From NCBI RefSeq assembly GCF_001314325.1, contig NZ_CP009429.1, positions 5,084,501 to 5,148,500 on the forward strand: a DNA stretch of 64,000 nucleotides, read 5' to 3'. The position numbers and the translations under genes were made by a program. The notes below the pieces were generated by a model, which ran no database searches, was not told the origin of the DNA, and was given only the letters and a program-made list of their open reading frames with translations. This document shows, piece after piece, positions 41,560 through 51,000 of this stretch. The stretch's first letter is position 1. Each line of letters opens with the position of its first letter. Origin of the DNA: Sphingopyxis macrogoltabida. GTDB lineage: Bacteria > Pseudomonadota > Alphaproteobacteria > Sphingomonadales > Sphingomonadaceae.

Positions 41560-41892
41560 ATGGCCTATCAGCTCTCCTCTTTCCGCCGCTTCCCCTCCGC
41601 TTTCGCCATCGTCGCCGGTTCGGCGCTTGCTTTCGGCGGCCTGATCGCTTCGACTTCGCCGGCTTATGCGCAGTCGGGTGACTATCGCTGCACCGGCCTC
41701 GCCGAGCAGGCTTCGACCGCCGCCGAAGGCGCGAACGCCGGCCAGAAGGCCAGCGCCAAGCGCTTCGTCTCGACCGGCAAGAAGCTTTGCGAAGCGGGCA
41801 ACGAACGCGCCGCCGCCAAGCAGTTCCGCGCCGCGCTGAAGATTGCCGGCGTTGCCGAACTCGAAGGCGACAGCCAGGTCGCGTCGCGCTGA
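41560..41892 (+). CDS. Small secreted helical protein
   Basis: A 110-residue exported protein, signal peptide ending PAYAQSG. The mature part has two cysteines (GDYRCTGLAEQ and KKLCEAGNER) that could form a disulfide and long amphipathic helices rich in Ala/Lys (NAGQKASAKRFVS). No family is recognised. AAAGGA stands about nine bases before the ATG, and a strong terminator follows, so it is a single-gene unit. Confidence 0.75.
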   Translation: MAYQLSSFRRFPSAFAIVAGSALAFGGLIASTSPAYAQSGDYRCTGLAEQASTAAEGANAGQKASAKRFVSTGKKLCEAGNERAAAKQFRAALKIAGVAELEGDSQVASR

Positions 41893-41958
41893 ACGATATA
41901 AGCCAGACGTACCAATCTCCGGCCCGTCCTCTCCCTCTCCCCGACGGGCTCCCAAACT

Positions 41959-41994
41959 GGGGCGGCACTCATAACGAGGCCGCCCCATTTGTTT
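41959..41994 (+). terminator. Intrinsic terminator after the small secreted-protein gene
   Basis: GGGGCGGC pairs with GCCGCCCC over a twelve-base loop and is followed by ATTTGTTT, a plausible rho-independent terminator in this orientation. Confidence 0.75.
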
Positions 41995-42087
41995 GTGCGA
42001 TGTGTCGATCGAGCGGGCGCGGGAGCGGCGGTTAGGGAACTTCCGCTTCCTACCCCGAAGCGGACCTTCACCTGGACGGCAGGCCGC

Positions 42088-42792
42088 CTATTCGGTTGCC
42101 TCGTCCACGCGCCCTTTGAACCCCTGTGCGATGACGTAAAGCTCAGGCGAGCCCTTGCGGCTGGCGGGGGGCTTGGCGTGCTTGACCGTCGTGAAATGGC
42201 GCTTGAGCAGAGTCAGAAGGTCGCGGTCGGCGCCGCCGGCGAAGACCTTCGCGACGAAGGCGCCGCCGGGGACGAGATTCTGCACCGCAAAGTCGGCGGC
42301 GGTCTCGGCGAGGCCGATGGTCCGCAAATGGTCGGTCTGGGGATGGCCGACGGTGTTTGCGGCCATGTCCGAAATGACGAGGTCGGGGGCGCTGCCGAGC
42401 GCCTCGATCAGTGCATCGGGGGCGGCGTTGTCCATGAAGTCCATCTCGAGGATCGCGACCCCCTCGATCGGTTCGCAGGCGAGCAGGTCGATGCCCGCGA
42501 CGCGCGCGCGCGGGTTGGTCTTGCGCGTCACCTGCGACCAGCCGCCGGGCGTGATGCCCAGGTCGACGACGGCGCGCGCCTTTTTGAGGAAACCGAATTT
42601 CTCGTCGAGCTCGATCAGCTTGTACGCGGCGCGCGAGCGATACCCTTCGGCCTGCGCGCGGCGGACATAGGGGTCGTTGAGCTGGCGTTGCAGCCAGCGC
42701 GTCGACGACACGCTACGCTTGCGCGCGGTCTTGACGCGCACATGCAGACCGCCCCGGCCACTTCCAACGCCTTTCCCGCTGCCGCCGCTCAT
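42088..42792 (-). CDS. rlmE: 23S rRNA (uridine-2'-O)-methyltransferase
   Basis: A 234-residue RlmE/FtsJ enzyme that methylates U2552 of 23S rRNA with SAM. The K-D-K-E catalytic set is visible in AAYKLIELDEKFG, LVISDMAANT, GGAFVAKVFAGG and SPELYVIAQG. The SAM-binding stretch is VVDLGITPGGWSQV. A Gly-rich N-terminal extension and basic KTARKRS tail precede the fold. Its start overlaps the end of the ppx gene as ATGA, so the two are co-translated. Confidence 0.95.
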   Translation of the reverse strand: MSGGSGKGVGSGRGGLHVRVKTARKRSVSSTRWLQRQLNDPYVRRAQAEGYRSRAAYKLIELDEKFGFLKKARAVVDLGITPGGWSQVTRKTNPRARVAGIDLLACEPIEGVAILEMDFMDNAAPDALIEALGSAPDLVISDMAANTVGHPQTDHLRTIGLAETAADFAVQNLVPGGAFVAKVFAGGADRDLLTLLKRHFTTVKHAKPPASRKGSPELYVIAQGFKGRVDEATE

Positions 42793-43880
42793 TTGCGAAA
42801 CTCGCGGCGGGTGACGGGAACGTCGCGGCCCTGCCGCGCCAGCGTGCGGAGGATGCCCTCGCGGATGCCGCGGTCGGCGACCCCGACGCGCGCCGCAGGC
42901 CACAGGTCGATGATGCTTTCGAGGATTGCGCAGCCCGCGACGACCAGGTCGGCGCGCTCGCGGCCGATGCAGGCGATTTCGGATCGGTCGGCGATGCTCG
43001 CGTCGGCGAGGCGGCGGCTGATCTCGCGCATCGCGTCCGAGGGCACGACCAGCCCGTCGACCGCGCGCCGGTCGTAACGCGGCAGGTCGAGGAAGACGCT
43101 GGCGAGCGTCGTTACCGTGCCGCTGGTGCCGAGCAGGCGGAGGGGCTGTCCGGCGAAGCGTTCGGCGCGGCCGGCGAAGGCGGCGAACGCCTCGCGCGTC
43201 ACTTCGCGCATCTGCGCGTAGCAGGCTTGCCGCGCGGCGAGGCTGTCTTCGGCGGCGGAGGCATGTTCGGTCAGCGACACGACGCCCCACGGGACGCTGA
43301 TCCAGTCGCGGATCATGACGTCGTCGTCCGACGCGTCGATGTGCATCAGCTCGGTCGAGCCGCCGCCGATGTCGAAGATCAGCGCCGGGCCGTCGCCCGC
43401 CTCCATCAGATTGTGGCAGCCGAGCACGGCGAGCTTCGCCTCTTCGGCGGCCGAGATGATGTCGAGTGCGATGCCGGTCTCGCGCTTCACCCGTTCGGCG
43501 AGTTCTTCGCCGTTGCTCGCGCGGCGGCACGCTTCGGTGGCGACGGCGCGCGACAGGGTGACGTGGCGGCGGCGCAGCTTGTCGGCGCAGACCGACAGCG
43601 CGGCGACGGTGCGGTCCATCGCCGCCTGGCTGATCTTGCCGGTGCCGTGCAGCCCCTCGCCAAGGCGGACGATGCGCGAGAAGGCATCGATGACCACCAG
43701 TTCGCCGCCCTGCGGGCGCGCGATCAGCAGCCGGCAGTTGTTAGTACCGAGATCGATGGCGGCATAGGTGCGCGGCCGATGGATCGGCACGGGCCGCGAT
43801 TCGGCGCCTGCCTTGTTTTGCCCTTTCGCCGCCGGCACGGGCCGCGGCGATCGCCCCGAAGGCGCTGCCATTTGCCGCAT
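42789..43880 (-). CDS. Ppx/GppA family phosphatase
   Basis: A 363-residue exopolyphosphatase/guanosine pentaphosphatase-like protein. The ATPase-fold motifs are DLGTNNCRLLIA near residue 40 and FDIGGGSTELMHI, with LLGTSGTVTTLAS. It removes terminal phosphates from polyphosphate or converts pppGpp to ppGpp; length is closer to the short alphaproteobacterial form. The start is uncertain (ATG at 43880 or 43871, no clear ribosome binding site). It is co-translated with rlmE. GppA and Ppx cannot be separated from this sequence. Confidence 0.9.
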   Translation of the reverse strand: MRQMAAPSGRSPRPVPAAKGQNKAGAESRPVPIHRPRTYAAIDLGTNNCRLLIARPQGGELVVIDAFSRIVRLGEGLHGTGKISQAAMDRTVAALSVCADKLRRRHVTLSRAVATEACRRASNGEELAERVKRETGIALDIISAAEEAKLAVLGCHNLMEAGDGPALIFDIGGGSTELMHIDASDDDVMIRDWISVPWGVVSLTEHASAAEDSLAARQACYAQMREVTREAFAAFAGRAERFAGQPLRLLGTSGTVTTLASVFLDLPRYDRRAVDGLVVPSDAMREISRRLADASIADRSEIACIGRERADLVVAGCAILESIIDLWPAARVGVADRGIREGILRTLARQGRDVPVTRREFRK

Positions 43881-43998
43881 GGCTAGTATGACCTGTCTAA
43901 TCTCACGCGCCTGCAACACCGCAGACGTGCACTTGGGCGCGAGATTAGGCTTGCGGCCGCCTATTGGCAAGTCCGGCCCCCTTTCGGGCGGGCGCAAG

Positions 43999-44030
43999 CA
44001 AAACCCCGCCCGGCGCAGGCCGGACGGGGC
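43999..44030 (-). terminator. Intrinsic terminator of the glycine-zipper gene
   Basis: On the minus strand CCCCGTCCGGC pairs with GCCGGGCGGGG and is followed by TTTTGC. It lies about 40 bases after the stop of the gene at 44069. Confidence 0.8.
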
Positions 44031-44068
44031 AAAGGAGGGTATAAGGTTATTGGAGCTCGGGTCAGGCC

Positions 44069-44476
44069 TTAACGGCAGCCGTCATTGCCCTTGTCGATGG
44101 CGCGGCCGGCGAGAGCGCCGACGGCACCGCCGATGATCGTTCCGACCGTACGGTCGCCGCGGCCCGCGATTTCGTGGCCGGCAAGGCCGCCCGCAACCGC
44201 ACCGATGATCGTGCCGCCGGTGCCGTTGTCGCACTGGCGATAGCGACGGTTGTCGTAGCGGTTGTTGTAATAGCGACGATCGTTGCGATAGTCGCGGCGG
44301 TCGGCGCGGCGATCGTAACGACGGTCATAGCGGCGGTCGTTCCGGTCATAGCGCACGTCATAGCTCGAATAGCCGTCGCGGTTGTAATAGCCGTTCTGCG
44401 CCGCGGCGGGCGTGGCGAGGCCCAGCGTCACGGTGGACATCAGGGCGGCGATCGAGAGAGTCACCATCTTTTTCAT
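44069..44476 (-). CDS. Glycine-zipper 2TM protein with Tyr/Asp/Arg-rich linker
   Basis: A 135-residue exported protein, signal peptide ending TPAAAQ. A remarkable linker of about 55 residues is made almost entirely of Y, D, R and N (YDRNDRRYDRRYDRRADRR and onward). The C-terminal part has two glycine-zipper segments (TIIGAVAGGLAGHEI and TVGTIIGGAVGALAGRAI) between two cysteines, like the protein at 4003-4377. GGAGA lies six to seven bases before the ATG. Role unknown; the polyampholyte linker is unusual and could bind polymer or nucleic acid. Confidence 0.8.
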   Translation of the reverse strand: MKKMVTLSIAALMSTVTLGLATPAAAQNGYYNRDGYSSYDVRYDRNDRRYDRRYDRRADRRDYRNDRRYYNNRYDNRRYRQCDNGTGGTIIGAVAGGLAGHEIAGRGDRTVGTIIGGAVGALAGRAIDKGNDGCR

Positions 44477-44640
44477 TTGTCTTCTCCTTCTTTCGTCGTT
44501 CGGCCCTTCAGGGCTGTGGTCGATGAAGGGGTTATGGGTGATTCGCATTGAGCGAAGCCTGAACGCGGCTGTTGGCTGGCGTTCAGCTTTGCGGGGCTCG
44601 GCGCTTCCCTTTCGCGGGCAAGCATTCTACGCCCCCGGCG

Positions 44641-45645
44641 ATGCGCCGCCTGCTTCCCGCCGCCCTGATCTTCCTTGCGCTCGGGCCGGTTCCCGGCACG
44701 CATCTGCGTTTCCCCGAAACCGACCTTACCGAGCGCGTCGCAGTGCGTCCGCTGCGCTTTGCGGCAGGCGGGGATGGATCGCTGCGGTTCGTGCGCGGCT
44801 GGCACCTGACCAGCCCGCACAGCTATTTCGGCGGCTTCTCCGCGGTCGCGCGAATCGGTCCCGACCGCTTTCAGCTCGTCGGCGACAATGGCTATTGGAC
44901 GCGGCTGACGCTGACCCCCGACGGGCAGCCGAGCCGGTTTCGTATCGCCGCCCTGCCGACCCCCGACGGGCGGCCGCGCCGCAAGTCGATGATCGATGCC
45001 GAGGCGATGATATTCGATCCGGCAAGCGGGAAGAGCTGGATCGCGCTCGAGGGGATCAACCAGATCTGGCGCCTCGACGCAGACCTTACCGCGATCGAAT
45101 CGCGCCGCAAGCTGCCGGGACCGCCCTGGTGGCCGATCAATCGCGGACCCGAGGCGATGGCGCGGCTCGCCGACGGGCGGACGGTCGTCTTTTCCGAGGA
45201 CGCCGACGACGACCCGCGCGGGCGCGAGGCGTTGCTCTATACCGGCGACCCGGCTGCCCCCGGACCGGCACCGGTTCGCTTCTTCTATAGCTCAGGCGGC
45301 AGGGGGCTGGTCAGCGATGCCGCGGCGCTGCCCGACGGGCGGATCCTGCTCGTCCACCGCCGGCTCGGCTTCGACCCGGTCTTCACGACGATCCTCGCGG
45401 TTCTCGATCCCGCCGATATCGGCAAGGATGCCGTGGTCGGCGCGCGCACGATCGGCCGGGTGCCGCGGTCGCTGGCCGAAAATTATGAAGGCGCCGCGGT
45501 GTCGGTCGAAGGCGGGCGCACCTTCCTCTGGCTGGTATCCGACGACAATTTCAACCTGTGGCAGCGCAGCCTGCTGCTGCAGTTCGAATTGGTCGGCCTG
45601 CCGCCGAAAAAGACGCCGGGCAGCAAAAAGGCGGCGCCGGAGTAA
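44641..45645 (+). CDS. Esterase-like activity of phytase family protein
   Basis: A 334-residue secreted beta-propeller-like protein. After a signal peptide (MRRLLPAALIFLALGPVPGT) it has FSAVARIGPDRFQLVGDNGY, AEAMIFDPASGKSWIALEGI, NRGPEAMARLADGR and NYEGAAVSVEGGRTFLWLVSDDN, which match the phytase-like/DUF4221-type esterase family. It probably hydrolyses a phosphate or carboxylic ester; substrate unknown. It is divergent from the glycine-zipper gene. Confidence 0.85.
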   Translation: MRRLLPAALIFLALGPVPGTHLRFPETDLTERVAVRPLRFAAGGDGSLRFVRGWHLTSPHSYFGGFSAVARIGPDRFQLVGDNGYWTRLTLTPDGQPSRFRIAALPTPDGRPRRKSMIDAEAMIFDPASGKSWIALEGINQIWRLDADLTAIESRRKLPGPPWWPINRGPEAMARLADGRTVVFSEDADDDPRGREALLYTGDPAAPGPAPVRFFYSSGGRGLVSDAAALPDGRILLVHRRLGFDPVFTTILAVLDPADIGKDAVVGARTIGRVPRSLAENYEGAAVSVEGGRTFLWLVSDDNFNLWQRSLLLQFELVGLPPKKTPGSKKAAPE

Positions 45646-45682
45646 CCGGGCCGCCCTTTGCGATTCGAATCGGGAAGAAAGC

Positions 45683-45976
45683 TCAGGCGGCCTTTTCGGC
45701 CAGCTTCTTCGCAACTTCCTTTTTCAGCTTGCGCGCCGAAGCCGAAAGCTGGTCGTCGCCGGCCTTGAGCAGCCAGTTGTCGAGACCGCCATTATGCTCG
45801 ACCGTGCGCAGGCCGTGGGTCGACACGCGCAGCTTCACGCCCTTGCCGAGCGCGTCCGAGAGCAAAGTCACATTCTGCAGGTTGGGCAGGAAGGTGCGCT
45901 TGGTCTTGTTGTTGGCGTGGCTGACATTGTGGCCAACCTGGCGGCCCTTGCCGGTCAGTTCGCAGATGCGCGACAT
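45683..45976 (-). CDS. rpmB: 50S ribosomal protein L28
   Basis: A 97-residue L28, start [20 protein letters not shown] and the conserved [13 protein letters not shown] and [20 protein letters not shown] segments. It is an alphaproteobacterial form with a long Lys-rich C-terminus ([17 protein letters not shown]). The ATG at 45976 matches the family start; upstream in-frame codons are not conserved. Confidence 0.97.
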   Translation of the reverse strand: MSRICELTGKGRQVGHNVSHANNKTKRTFLPNLQNVTLLSDALGKGVKLRVSTHGLRTVEHNGGLDNWLLKAGDDQLSASARKLKKEVAKKLAEKAA

Positions 45977-46107
45977 GATGCTCTTCCTCGTACAAAAAAT
46001 TTCGGGTCGGCGTCCGGGCGCTTCCCGCAAAACGGGGAAGGACAGGTCCGGATGGGCCGGGAAAGGCGCGCGCTTATCGGCTTGCCGGGGATTCGTCAAG
46101 GGATTAG

Positions 46108-46572
<465 letters not shown>

Positions 46573-46619
46573 TGCGGGAAGGGCCGCTTTGGGGTAGAAA
46601 GCGGACGTTCCAAAGCCTT

Positions 46620-46696
46620 GTCATTCCCGCGAAAGCGGGAACCCAGTGTGGGGTAAGCCCACGCACGCCCTGGGTCCCCGCTTTCGCGGGGATGAC
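46620..46696. repeat. Palindromic intergenic repeat
   Basis: Two arms of 27 bases (46620-46646 and 46670-46696) pair with two mismatches around GTCATTCCCGCGAAAGCGGG. The layout (GTCA at both ends, CCCA inside) resembles the repeat at 1-71. It stands between the convergent tadA and sirtuin genes. Confidence 0.8.
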
Positions 46697-46748
46697 GAAC
46701 CAGGAATGAATGAGCCGTCCGCTACCGGCCGAAAGCAGCCGCGCGGCG

Positions 46749-47450
46749 TTAGCCCAGCATCTCCTCGACCCATCCCGGCACCAGCGCGGTCGCCGGTCCG
46801 TGGCGGGCTTCGTCGAACCAGTGGCTGCCCTGGCTCGGTTCCATATTGAGTTCGAGCGTCCGGGCGCCCGCCGCACGCGCTTCGCGGACGAAACCCGCCG
46901 CGGGATAGACGGCGCCCGAGGTGCCGATCGAGACAAACAGGTCGGCGCGATTGAGGGCGCGGTAGATATCCTCCATATGATAGGGCATCTCGCCGAACCA
47001 CACGACGTCGGGGCGGAGGTCTCCGGCGGTGCCGCACGCCGGGCAGGCGGGGCCGTCGCCGAGCGGACCGAGCCAGTCGCTGCGCGCGTCGCACGCGGTG
47101 CACCACGCCTTCAGATGCTCGCCGTGCATATGGAGCAGCCGCTTCGCCCCCGCGCGCTCGTGGAGATCGTCGACATTCTGCGTCACGACGAGCAATTCGC
47201 CCCGCCATCCGGCATCGAGCCGCGCGATCGCCGCGTGCGCGGCATTGGGCTCCTTCGTCTGGATCGCCGCGCGCCGCATGTCGTAGAAGCGCTGGACCAG
47301 CGCCGGGTCGCGCGCGAACGCCTCGGGCGTCGCGACATCCTCGACGCGGTGCTGCTCCCATAGGCCGCCGCCGTCGCGGAAGGTGTCGATGCCGCTTTCG
47401 GCCGACACGCCGGCGCCGGTCAGGATGACGATATTGTGGATGTCCTTCAT
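46749..47450 (-). CDS. cobB: NAD-dependent deacylase (sirtuin)
   Basis: A 233-residue sirtuin. GAGVSAESGIDTFRDGGG binds NAD, TQNVDDLHERAG and HGEHLKAWC hold the catalytic histidine, and the zinc site is formed by CTACDARS and CPACGTAG, followed by RPDVVWFGE. It removes acyl groups from lysine, including acetyl-CoA synthetase. The sirtuin class matches bacterial CobB. It is a single-gene unit, divergent from dapB. Confidence 0.9.
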   Translation of the reverse strand: MKDIHNIVILTGAGVSAESGIDTFRDGGGLWEQHRVEDVATPEAFARDPALVQRFYDMRRAAIQTKEPNAAHAAIARLDAGWRGELLVVTQNVDDLHERAGAKRLLHMHGEHLKAWCTACDARSDWLGPLGDGPACPACGTAGDLRPDVVWFGEMPYHMEDIYRALNRADLFVSIGTSGAVYPAAGFVREARAAGARTLELNMEPSQGSHWFDEARHGPATALVPGWVEEMLG

Positions 47451-47472
47451 CGCGTCACCCTATCCGCCCGCC

Positions 47473-47530
47473 CTGCGCGAAGTCGAGAGTGGTTTGGCGC
47501 GGCGCAACGTGGCTCGACTTCGCAGCGCAG
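47473..47530. repeat. Inverted repeat upstream of dapB
   Basis: CTGCGCGAAGTCGAG on the left pairs with CTCGACTTCGCAGCGCAG on the right, with a short insertion. It carries the same GAAGTCGAG core as the repeat near 56669, which suggests a dispersed family. It lies between sirtuin and dapB genes. Confidence 0.7.
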
Positions 47531-47568
47531 CAACGGCTAAGGGGAGCGGGCAGAAGAGGGGACGCATC

Positions 47569-48294
47569 ATGACCAGCATCGGCATTATCGGCAGCGAAGG
47601 CCGGATGGGCGTCGCGCTCGCCGCCGCGATCGCCGAAGCGGGGCAGCAGCGGCTCGGGATCGACAAGGGCGGCGACGTCGCGGCGCTCGCTGCCGACGCC
47701 GGGGTGCTCGTCGATTTCTCGTCGCCCGCAGCGCTTGAAGCGACGCTCGATGCCTGCGTCGCCGCGAAGACGCCGATCGTCATCGGCACCACCGGACTCG
47801 AGGAGCGCCATCACTGGCTGATCGACGAGGCGGCAAAGGATGTCGCGGTGCTCCAGACGGGCAACACCTCGCTCGGCGTCACGCTGCTCGCGCATCTGGT
47901 GCGCGAGGCGGCGGCGCGGCTCGGTGCCGACTGGGATATCGAAGTGCTCGAAATGCATCACCGGATGAAGGTCGATGCGCCGAGCGGCACCGCATTGCTG
48001 CTCGGGCAGGCAGCGGCCGAGGGGCGCGGGATCAGCCTCGACACCTGCTCCGAACGCGGACGTGACGGCCTCACCGGCGCGCGCGGGCATGGCAAGATCG
48101 GCTTCGCGAGCCTGCGCGGCGGCACCGTCGCGGGCGACCATGACGTGATTTTCGCGGGCTCCGAGGAAATGATCACCTTGTCGCACCGCGCCGAAAACCG
48201 GATGATCTTCGCGCGCGGGGCGGTGCGCGCGGCGCTGTGGCTGATCCACCAGCCGCCGGGACGCTACACGATGCCCGAAGTGCTGGGACTCTGA
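47569..48294 (+). CDS. dapB: 4-hydroxy-tetrahydrodipicolinate reductase
   Basis: A 241-residue NAD(P)H enzyme of lysine and diaminopimelate synthesis. The Rossmann motif is GSEGRMGVALAAAI, with GTTGLEERHHW and the catalytic EMHHRMKVDAPSGTALLLG. Length is slightly shorter than E. coli DapB (273), as in other alphaproteobacteria. An AGAGGGG lies before the ATG. It is the first gene of a plus-strand stretch with M48 and nth. Confidence 0.95.
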   Translation: MTSIGIIGSEGRMGVALAAAIAEAGQQRLGIDKGGDVAALAADAGVLVDFSSPAALEATLDACVAAKTPIVIGTTGLEERHHWLIDEAAKDVAVLQTGNTSLGVTLLAHLVREAAARLGADWDIEVLEMHHRMKVDAPSGTALLLGQAAAEGRGISLDTCSERGRDGLTGARGHGKIGFASLRGGTVAGDHDVIFAGSEEMITLSHRAENRMIFARGAVRAALWLIHQPPGRYTMPEVLGL

Positions 48295-48356
48295 CTGCCC
48301 GCTTGCCTGCACACTCTCCCCGTGTATTATAAAAACAATACAGTTGGAGGACTGCC

Positions 48357-49535
48357 ATGAGTTTCGACCCCGCCGCCGCGACCAAGGCCTATATCGACGG
48401 GCTCGGGCCCGAAGCGCTCGCCAAGGCCGCATCCTACACCGTCGGCAGCGAATGGCTGAGCTTTTGGGGCGTCGTCGTCGCCGGGCTCGTCACCCTGATC
48501 TTCGTGCGCCTGCGCGTCCTCGACCGGCTCGACGCGCGGCTCGCAAAGCGCGGCTGGGCAATGCGCACCTTCCTGCTCTGCGCAGCCTTCATGCTGCTTT
48601 CGGCGCTCGTCACGCTGCCGTGGGATATCTACACGGGCTGGTGGCGCGAAACCGCCTATGGCCGGACCAGCCAGCCGCTCGGCGATTATCTGGGGCAAGG
48701 GGCGATCGGCATCGCGATCGCCGCGCTGTTCGGGGGGCTGTTCTTCCTCGGCATATATGCGCTGATCCGCCGCGCCGGAAAACGCTGGTGGATCTGGTCG
48801 GGCGGTCTCGCCGCTTTCGCCATTTCGGCGATGCTGCTCCTGTCGCCGATCGTGATCGAGCCGCTGTTCAACGATTACAAGCCGGTGCCCGCGGGGCCGG
48901 TGCGCGACGCGCTTGTCGTGCAGGCGAAGGACGCCGGGATCGAGCCCGATCGCATCTATATGTTCGACGGCTCGCGCCAGTCGAACAATTTCACCGCCAA
49001 TGTCTCGGGCATCGGGCATTCGGCGCGCATCGCGATTTCGGACGTCGCGATAAAGGGCGCGTCGCTCGACGAGGTGCGGGCGGTGACGGGGCACGAGATC
49101 GGCCATTATGTGCTCGGGCACATCTGGATCATCGTGATCGTTTTCTCGCTGCTCGCGATCCTGCTCTTCTTCCTTGCCGACCGGCTGTTCCCGCGCATCG
49201 CGCGCGCGTTCGGTAGCGATGCGGCGATCGGCGACCCGCGCGGTTTTCCGGTGATGATGTTCATCCTCTCGCTCTTCGCCTTCCTCGCGCAACCGGTACA
49301 AAATACGCTGTCGCGCCTCGACGAGAGTTCGGCCGATGCCTATTCGCTGAAGACGGTGAACCTGCCCGACGCGCTGGCTAGCGCGCTCGTCAAGACCGCC
49401 GAATATCGCAACCCGCGCCCGAACGCGGTCGAGGAATTTCTCTTTTATTCGCATCCGTCGGTCGAGCGCCGGGTGCGCGCCGGAATGGACTGGAAAGCTG
49501 CACATCCGGCCGGGGCGGCGACCCCCGCGCCATGA
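48357..49535 (+). CDS. M48-family zinc metallopeptidase (Ste24/CaaX-like)
   Basis: A 392-residue membrane protease. Several N-terminal helices match the M48_N domain (FLLCAAFMLLSALVTLPWDI). The zinc site is H246EIGH250 with a further ligand in DESSADAYSL. HIWIIVIVFSLLAILLFFLA is the helix after the active site. Ste24-type enzymes cleave CaaX proteins in eukaryotes; bacterial members act in membrane-protein quality control. Its stop overlaps the nth start (ATGA). Confidence 0.9.
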   Translation: MSFDPAAATKAYIDGLGPEALAKAASYTVGSEWLSFWGVVVAGLVTLIFVRLRVLDRLDARLAKRGWAMRTFLLCAAFMLLSALVTLPWDIYTGWWRETAYGRTSQPLGDYLGQGAIGIAIAALFGGLFFLGIYALIRRAGKRWWIWSGGLAAFAISAMLLLSPIVIEPLFNDYKPVPAGPVRDALVVQAKDAGIEPDRIYMFDGSRQSNNFTANVSGIGHSARIAISDVAIKGASLDEVRAVTGHEIGHYVLGHIWIIVIVFSLLAILLFFLADRLFPRIARAFGSDAAIGDPRGFPVMMFILSLFAFLAQPVQNTLSRLDESSADAYSLKTVNLPDALASALVKTAEYRNPRPNAVEEFLFYSHPSVERRVRAGMDWKAAHPAGAATPAP

Positions 49536-50209
49536 AAAAGGCCGACATCTTCGAATTCTACCGCCGGCTTGCCGAGCTCAATCCGAGCCCCGAGACCGAG
49601 CTGCAGTTCGGCAACACCTATCAATTGCTCGTCGCGGTGGTGCTGTCGGCGCAGGCGACCGACGTCGGGGTGAACAAGGCGACAAGGCTGCTGTTCGAGG
49701 CGGTGAAGACGCCGCAGCAAATGGTCGACCTTGGCGAAGAGGGCCTCAAACAGCACATCAAGACGATCGGGCTGTTCAACGCCAAGGCCAAGAACGTCAT
49801 CGCATTGAGCGAAATCCTCGTCCGCGATTTCGGGGGCGAGGTGCCCGCCGACCGCGACACGCTCGTCGAGCTTCCCGGCGTCGGGCGCAAGACCGCCAAT
49901 GTCGTGATGAACTGCGCCTTCGGGGCCGAGACCTTCGCGGTCGACACGCATATCTTCCGCGTCGGCAACCGCACCGGCCTGGCGCCGGGCAAGACGGTGC
50001 TCGCGGTCGAAAAGAAGCTCGAGAAGGAAACCCCCGCGCCGTTCCGCGTCGGCGCGCACCACTGGCTGATCCTGCACGGCCGTTATATCTGCAAGGCGCG
50101 CACCCCCGAATGCTGGCGCTGTCCCGTCGACGATCTCTGCCGCTACAAGCCGAAGACGCCGGCGCCGAAGGGCAAGCGAACGAACGCCGGCCTGCCCTCC
50201 GCCGCCTGA
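49532..50209 (+). CDS. nth: Endonuclease III
   Basis: A 225-residue DNA glycosylase/AP lyase. The helix-hairpin-helix has LPGVGRKTANVVM with the catalytic lysine, the aspartate lies in VDTHIFRVGNR, and the iron-sulfur cluster motif CKARTPECWRCPVDDLC (C-x6-C-x2-C-x5-C) is intact. It removes oxidised pyrimidines. It is translationally coupled with the M48 gene. Confidence 0.96.
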   Translation: MKKADIFEFYRRLAELNPSPETELQFGNTYQLLVAVVLSAQATDVGVNKATRLLFEAVKTPQQMVDLGEEGLKQHIKTIGLFNAKAKNVIALSEILVRDFGGEVPADRDTLVELPGVGRKTANVVMNCAFGAETFAVDTHIFRVGNRTGLAPGKTVLAVEKKLEKETPAPFRVGAHHWLILHGRYICKARTPECWRCPVDDLCRYKPKTPAPKGKRTNAGLPSAA

Positions 50210-50213
50210 GGCG

Positions 50214-50927
50214 TCACGCCCCGAACGCGCCGTCGATCGTGTGCATCGCGCCGGTGACAAAGCCCGCTTCGGGGCCCGCGAGCCAGGCGACCATGCCGGC
50301 GACTTCCTCGGGACGGCCATGGCGCTTGATCGCCATGAAGCTGTGCATCAGGTCGCGCATCGGGCCGTCCTCGGGATTCGCATCGGTATCGATGGGTCCC
50401 GGCTGGACGATGTTGATGGTGATCCCGCGCGGCCCGAAATCGCGCGCCAGCCCGCGCGCCATGCCCTGCAGCGCCGATTTGCTCAGCGCATAGGACGCCA
50501 TGCCGGGGAGCGGCATGCGGTCGCCGTTGACCGATCCGATGACGATGATCCGCCCGCCCTCGGGCATCTGCCGCGCCGCCTCGACCGACGCATGATAGGG
50601 GGCGGTCACATTGACGCGGATCAGCCGGTCGACCTCGTCGGGATCGAGGTCGAGCGCGTCGCCGAACAGCGCGAAGCCTGCATTGACGACCAGTATGTCG
50701 AGCGGCCCGCTGTCGCGCACGCGCGCGATAACCGCGTCGCGATCGCTGCTGTCGGTCGGCACCGCGCTGCTGCCGGTTTCGGCCGCGAGCTGCTCTGCCG
50801 CCTCGCGCGACCCGTTATAGGTAAAGACGACCTTGGCGCCGTCGGATGCGAAGCGGCGGACGATGGCCGCACCGATGCCGCGGCTGCCGCCGAGGACCAG
50901 AACGGATTTTCCTTGGAAATCGGTCAT
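50214..50927 (-). CDS. SDR-family oxidoreductase
   Basis: A 237-residue short-chain dehydrogenase. The NAD(P) motif is GGSRGIGAAIVRRF (13-26), NAGFALFG is the conserved NAG region and YALSKSAL holds the catalytic Tyr-x3-Lys. Substrate unknown. It is divergent from the TetR gene at 51001; a palindrome between them (50949-50966) is the likely operator, so the TetR protein probably represses it. Confidence 0.9.
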   Translation of the reverse strand: MTDFQGKSVLVLGGSRGIGAAIVRRFASDGAKVVFTYNGSREAAEQLAAETGSSAVPTDSSDRDAVIARVRDSGPLDILVVNAGFALFGDALDLDPDEVDRLIRVNVTAPYHASVEAARQMPEGGRIIVIGSVNGDRMPLPGMASYALSKSALQGMARGLARDFGPRGITINIVQPGPIDTDANPEDGPMRDLMHSFMAIKRHGRPEEVAGMVAWLAGPEAGFVTGAMHTIDGAFGA

Positions 50928-50948
50928 GGGGAGATTCCTTGCTTATTA

Positions 50949-50966
50949 ATGTAGGGATGACTACAT
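50949..50966. promoter_or_regulatory. Palindromic operator between SDR and TetR genes
   Basis: ATGTAG and CTACAT are separated by six bases, a perfect 6-6-6 inverted repeat located in the 73-base intergenic gap. It is a suitable target for the adjacent TetR homodimer and would control both divergent genes. Confidence 0.65.
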
Positions 50967-51000
50967 AAAACTGGAAAGGCTCTCGTCAAGGTATTTTGTA

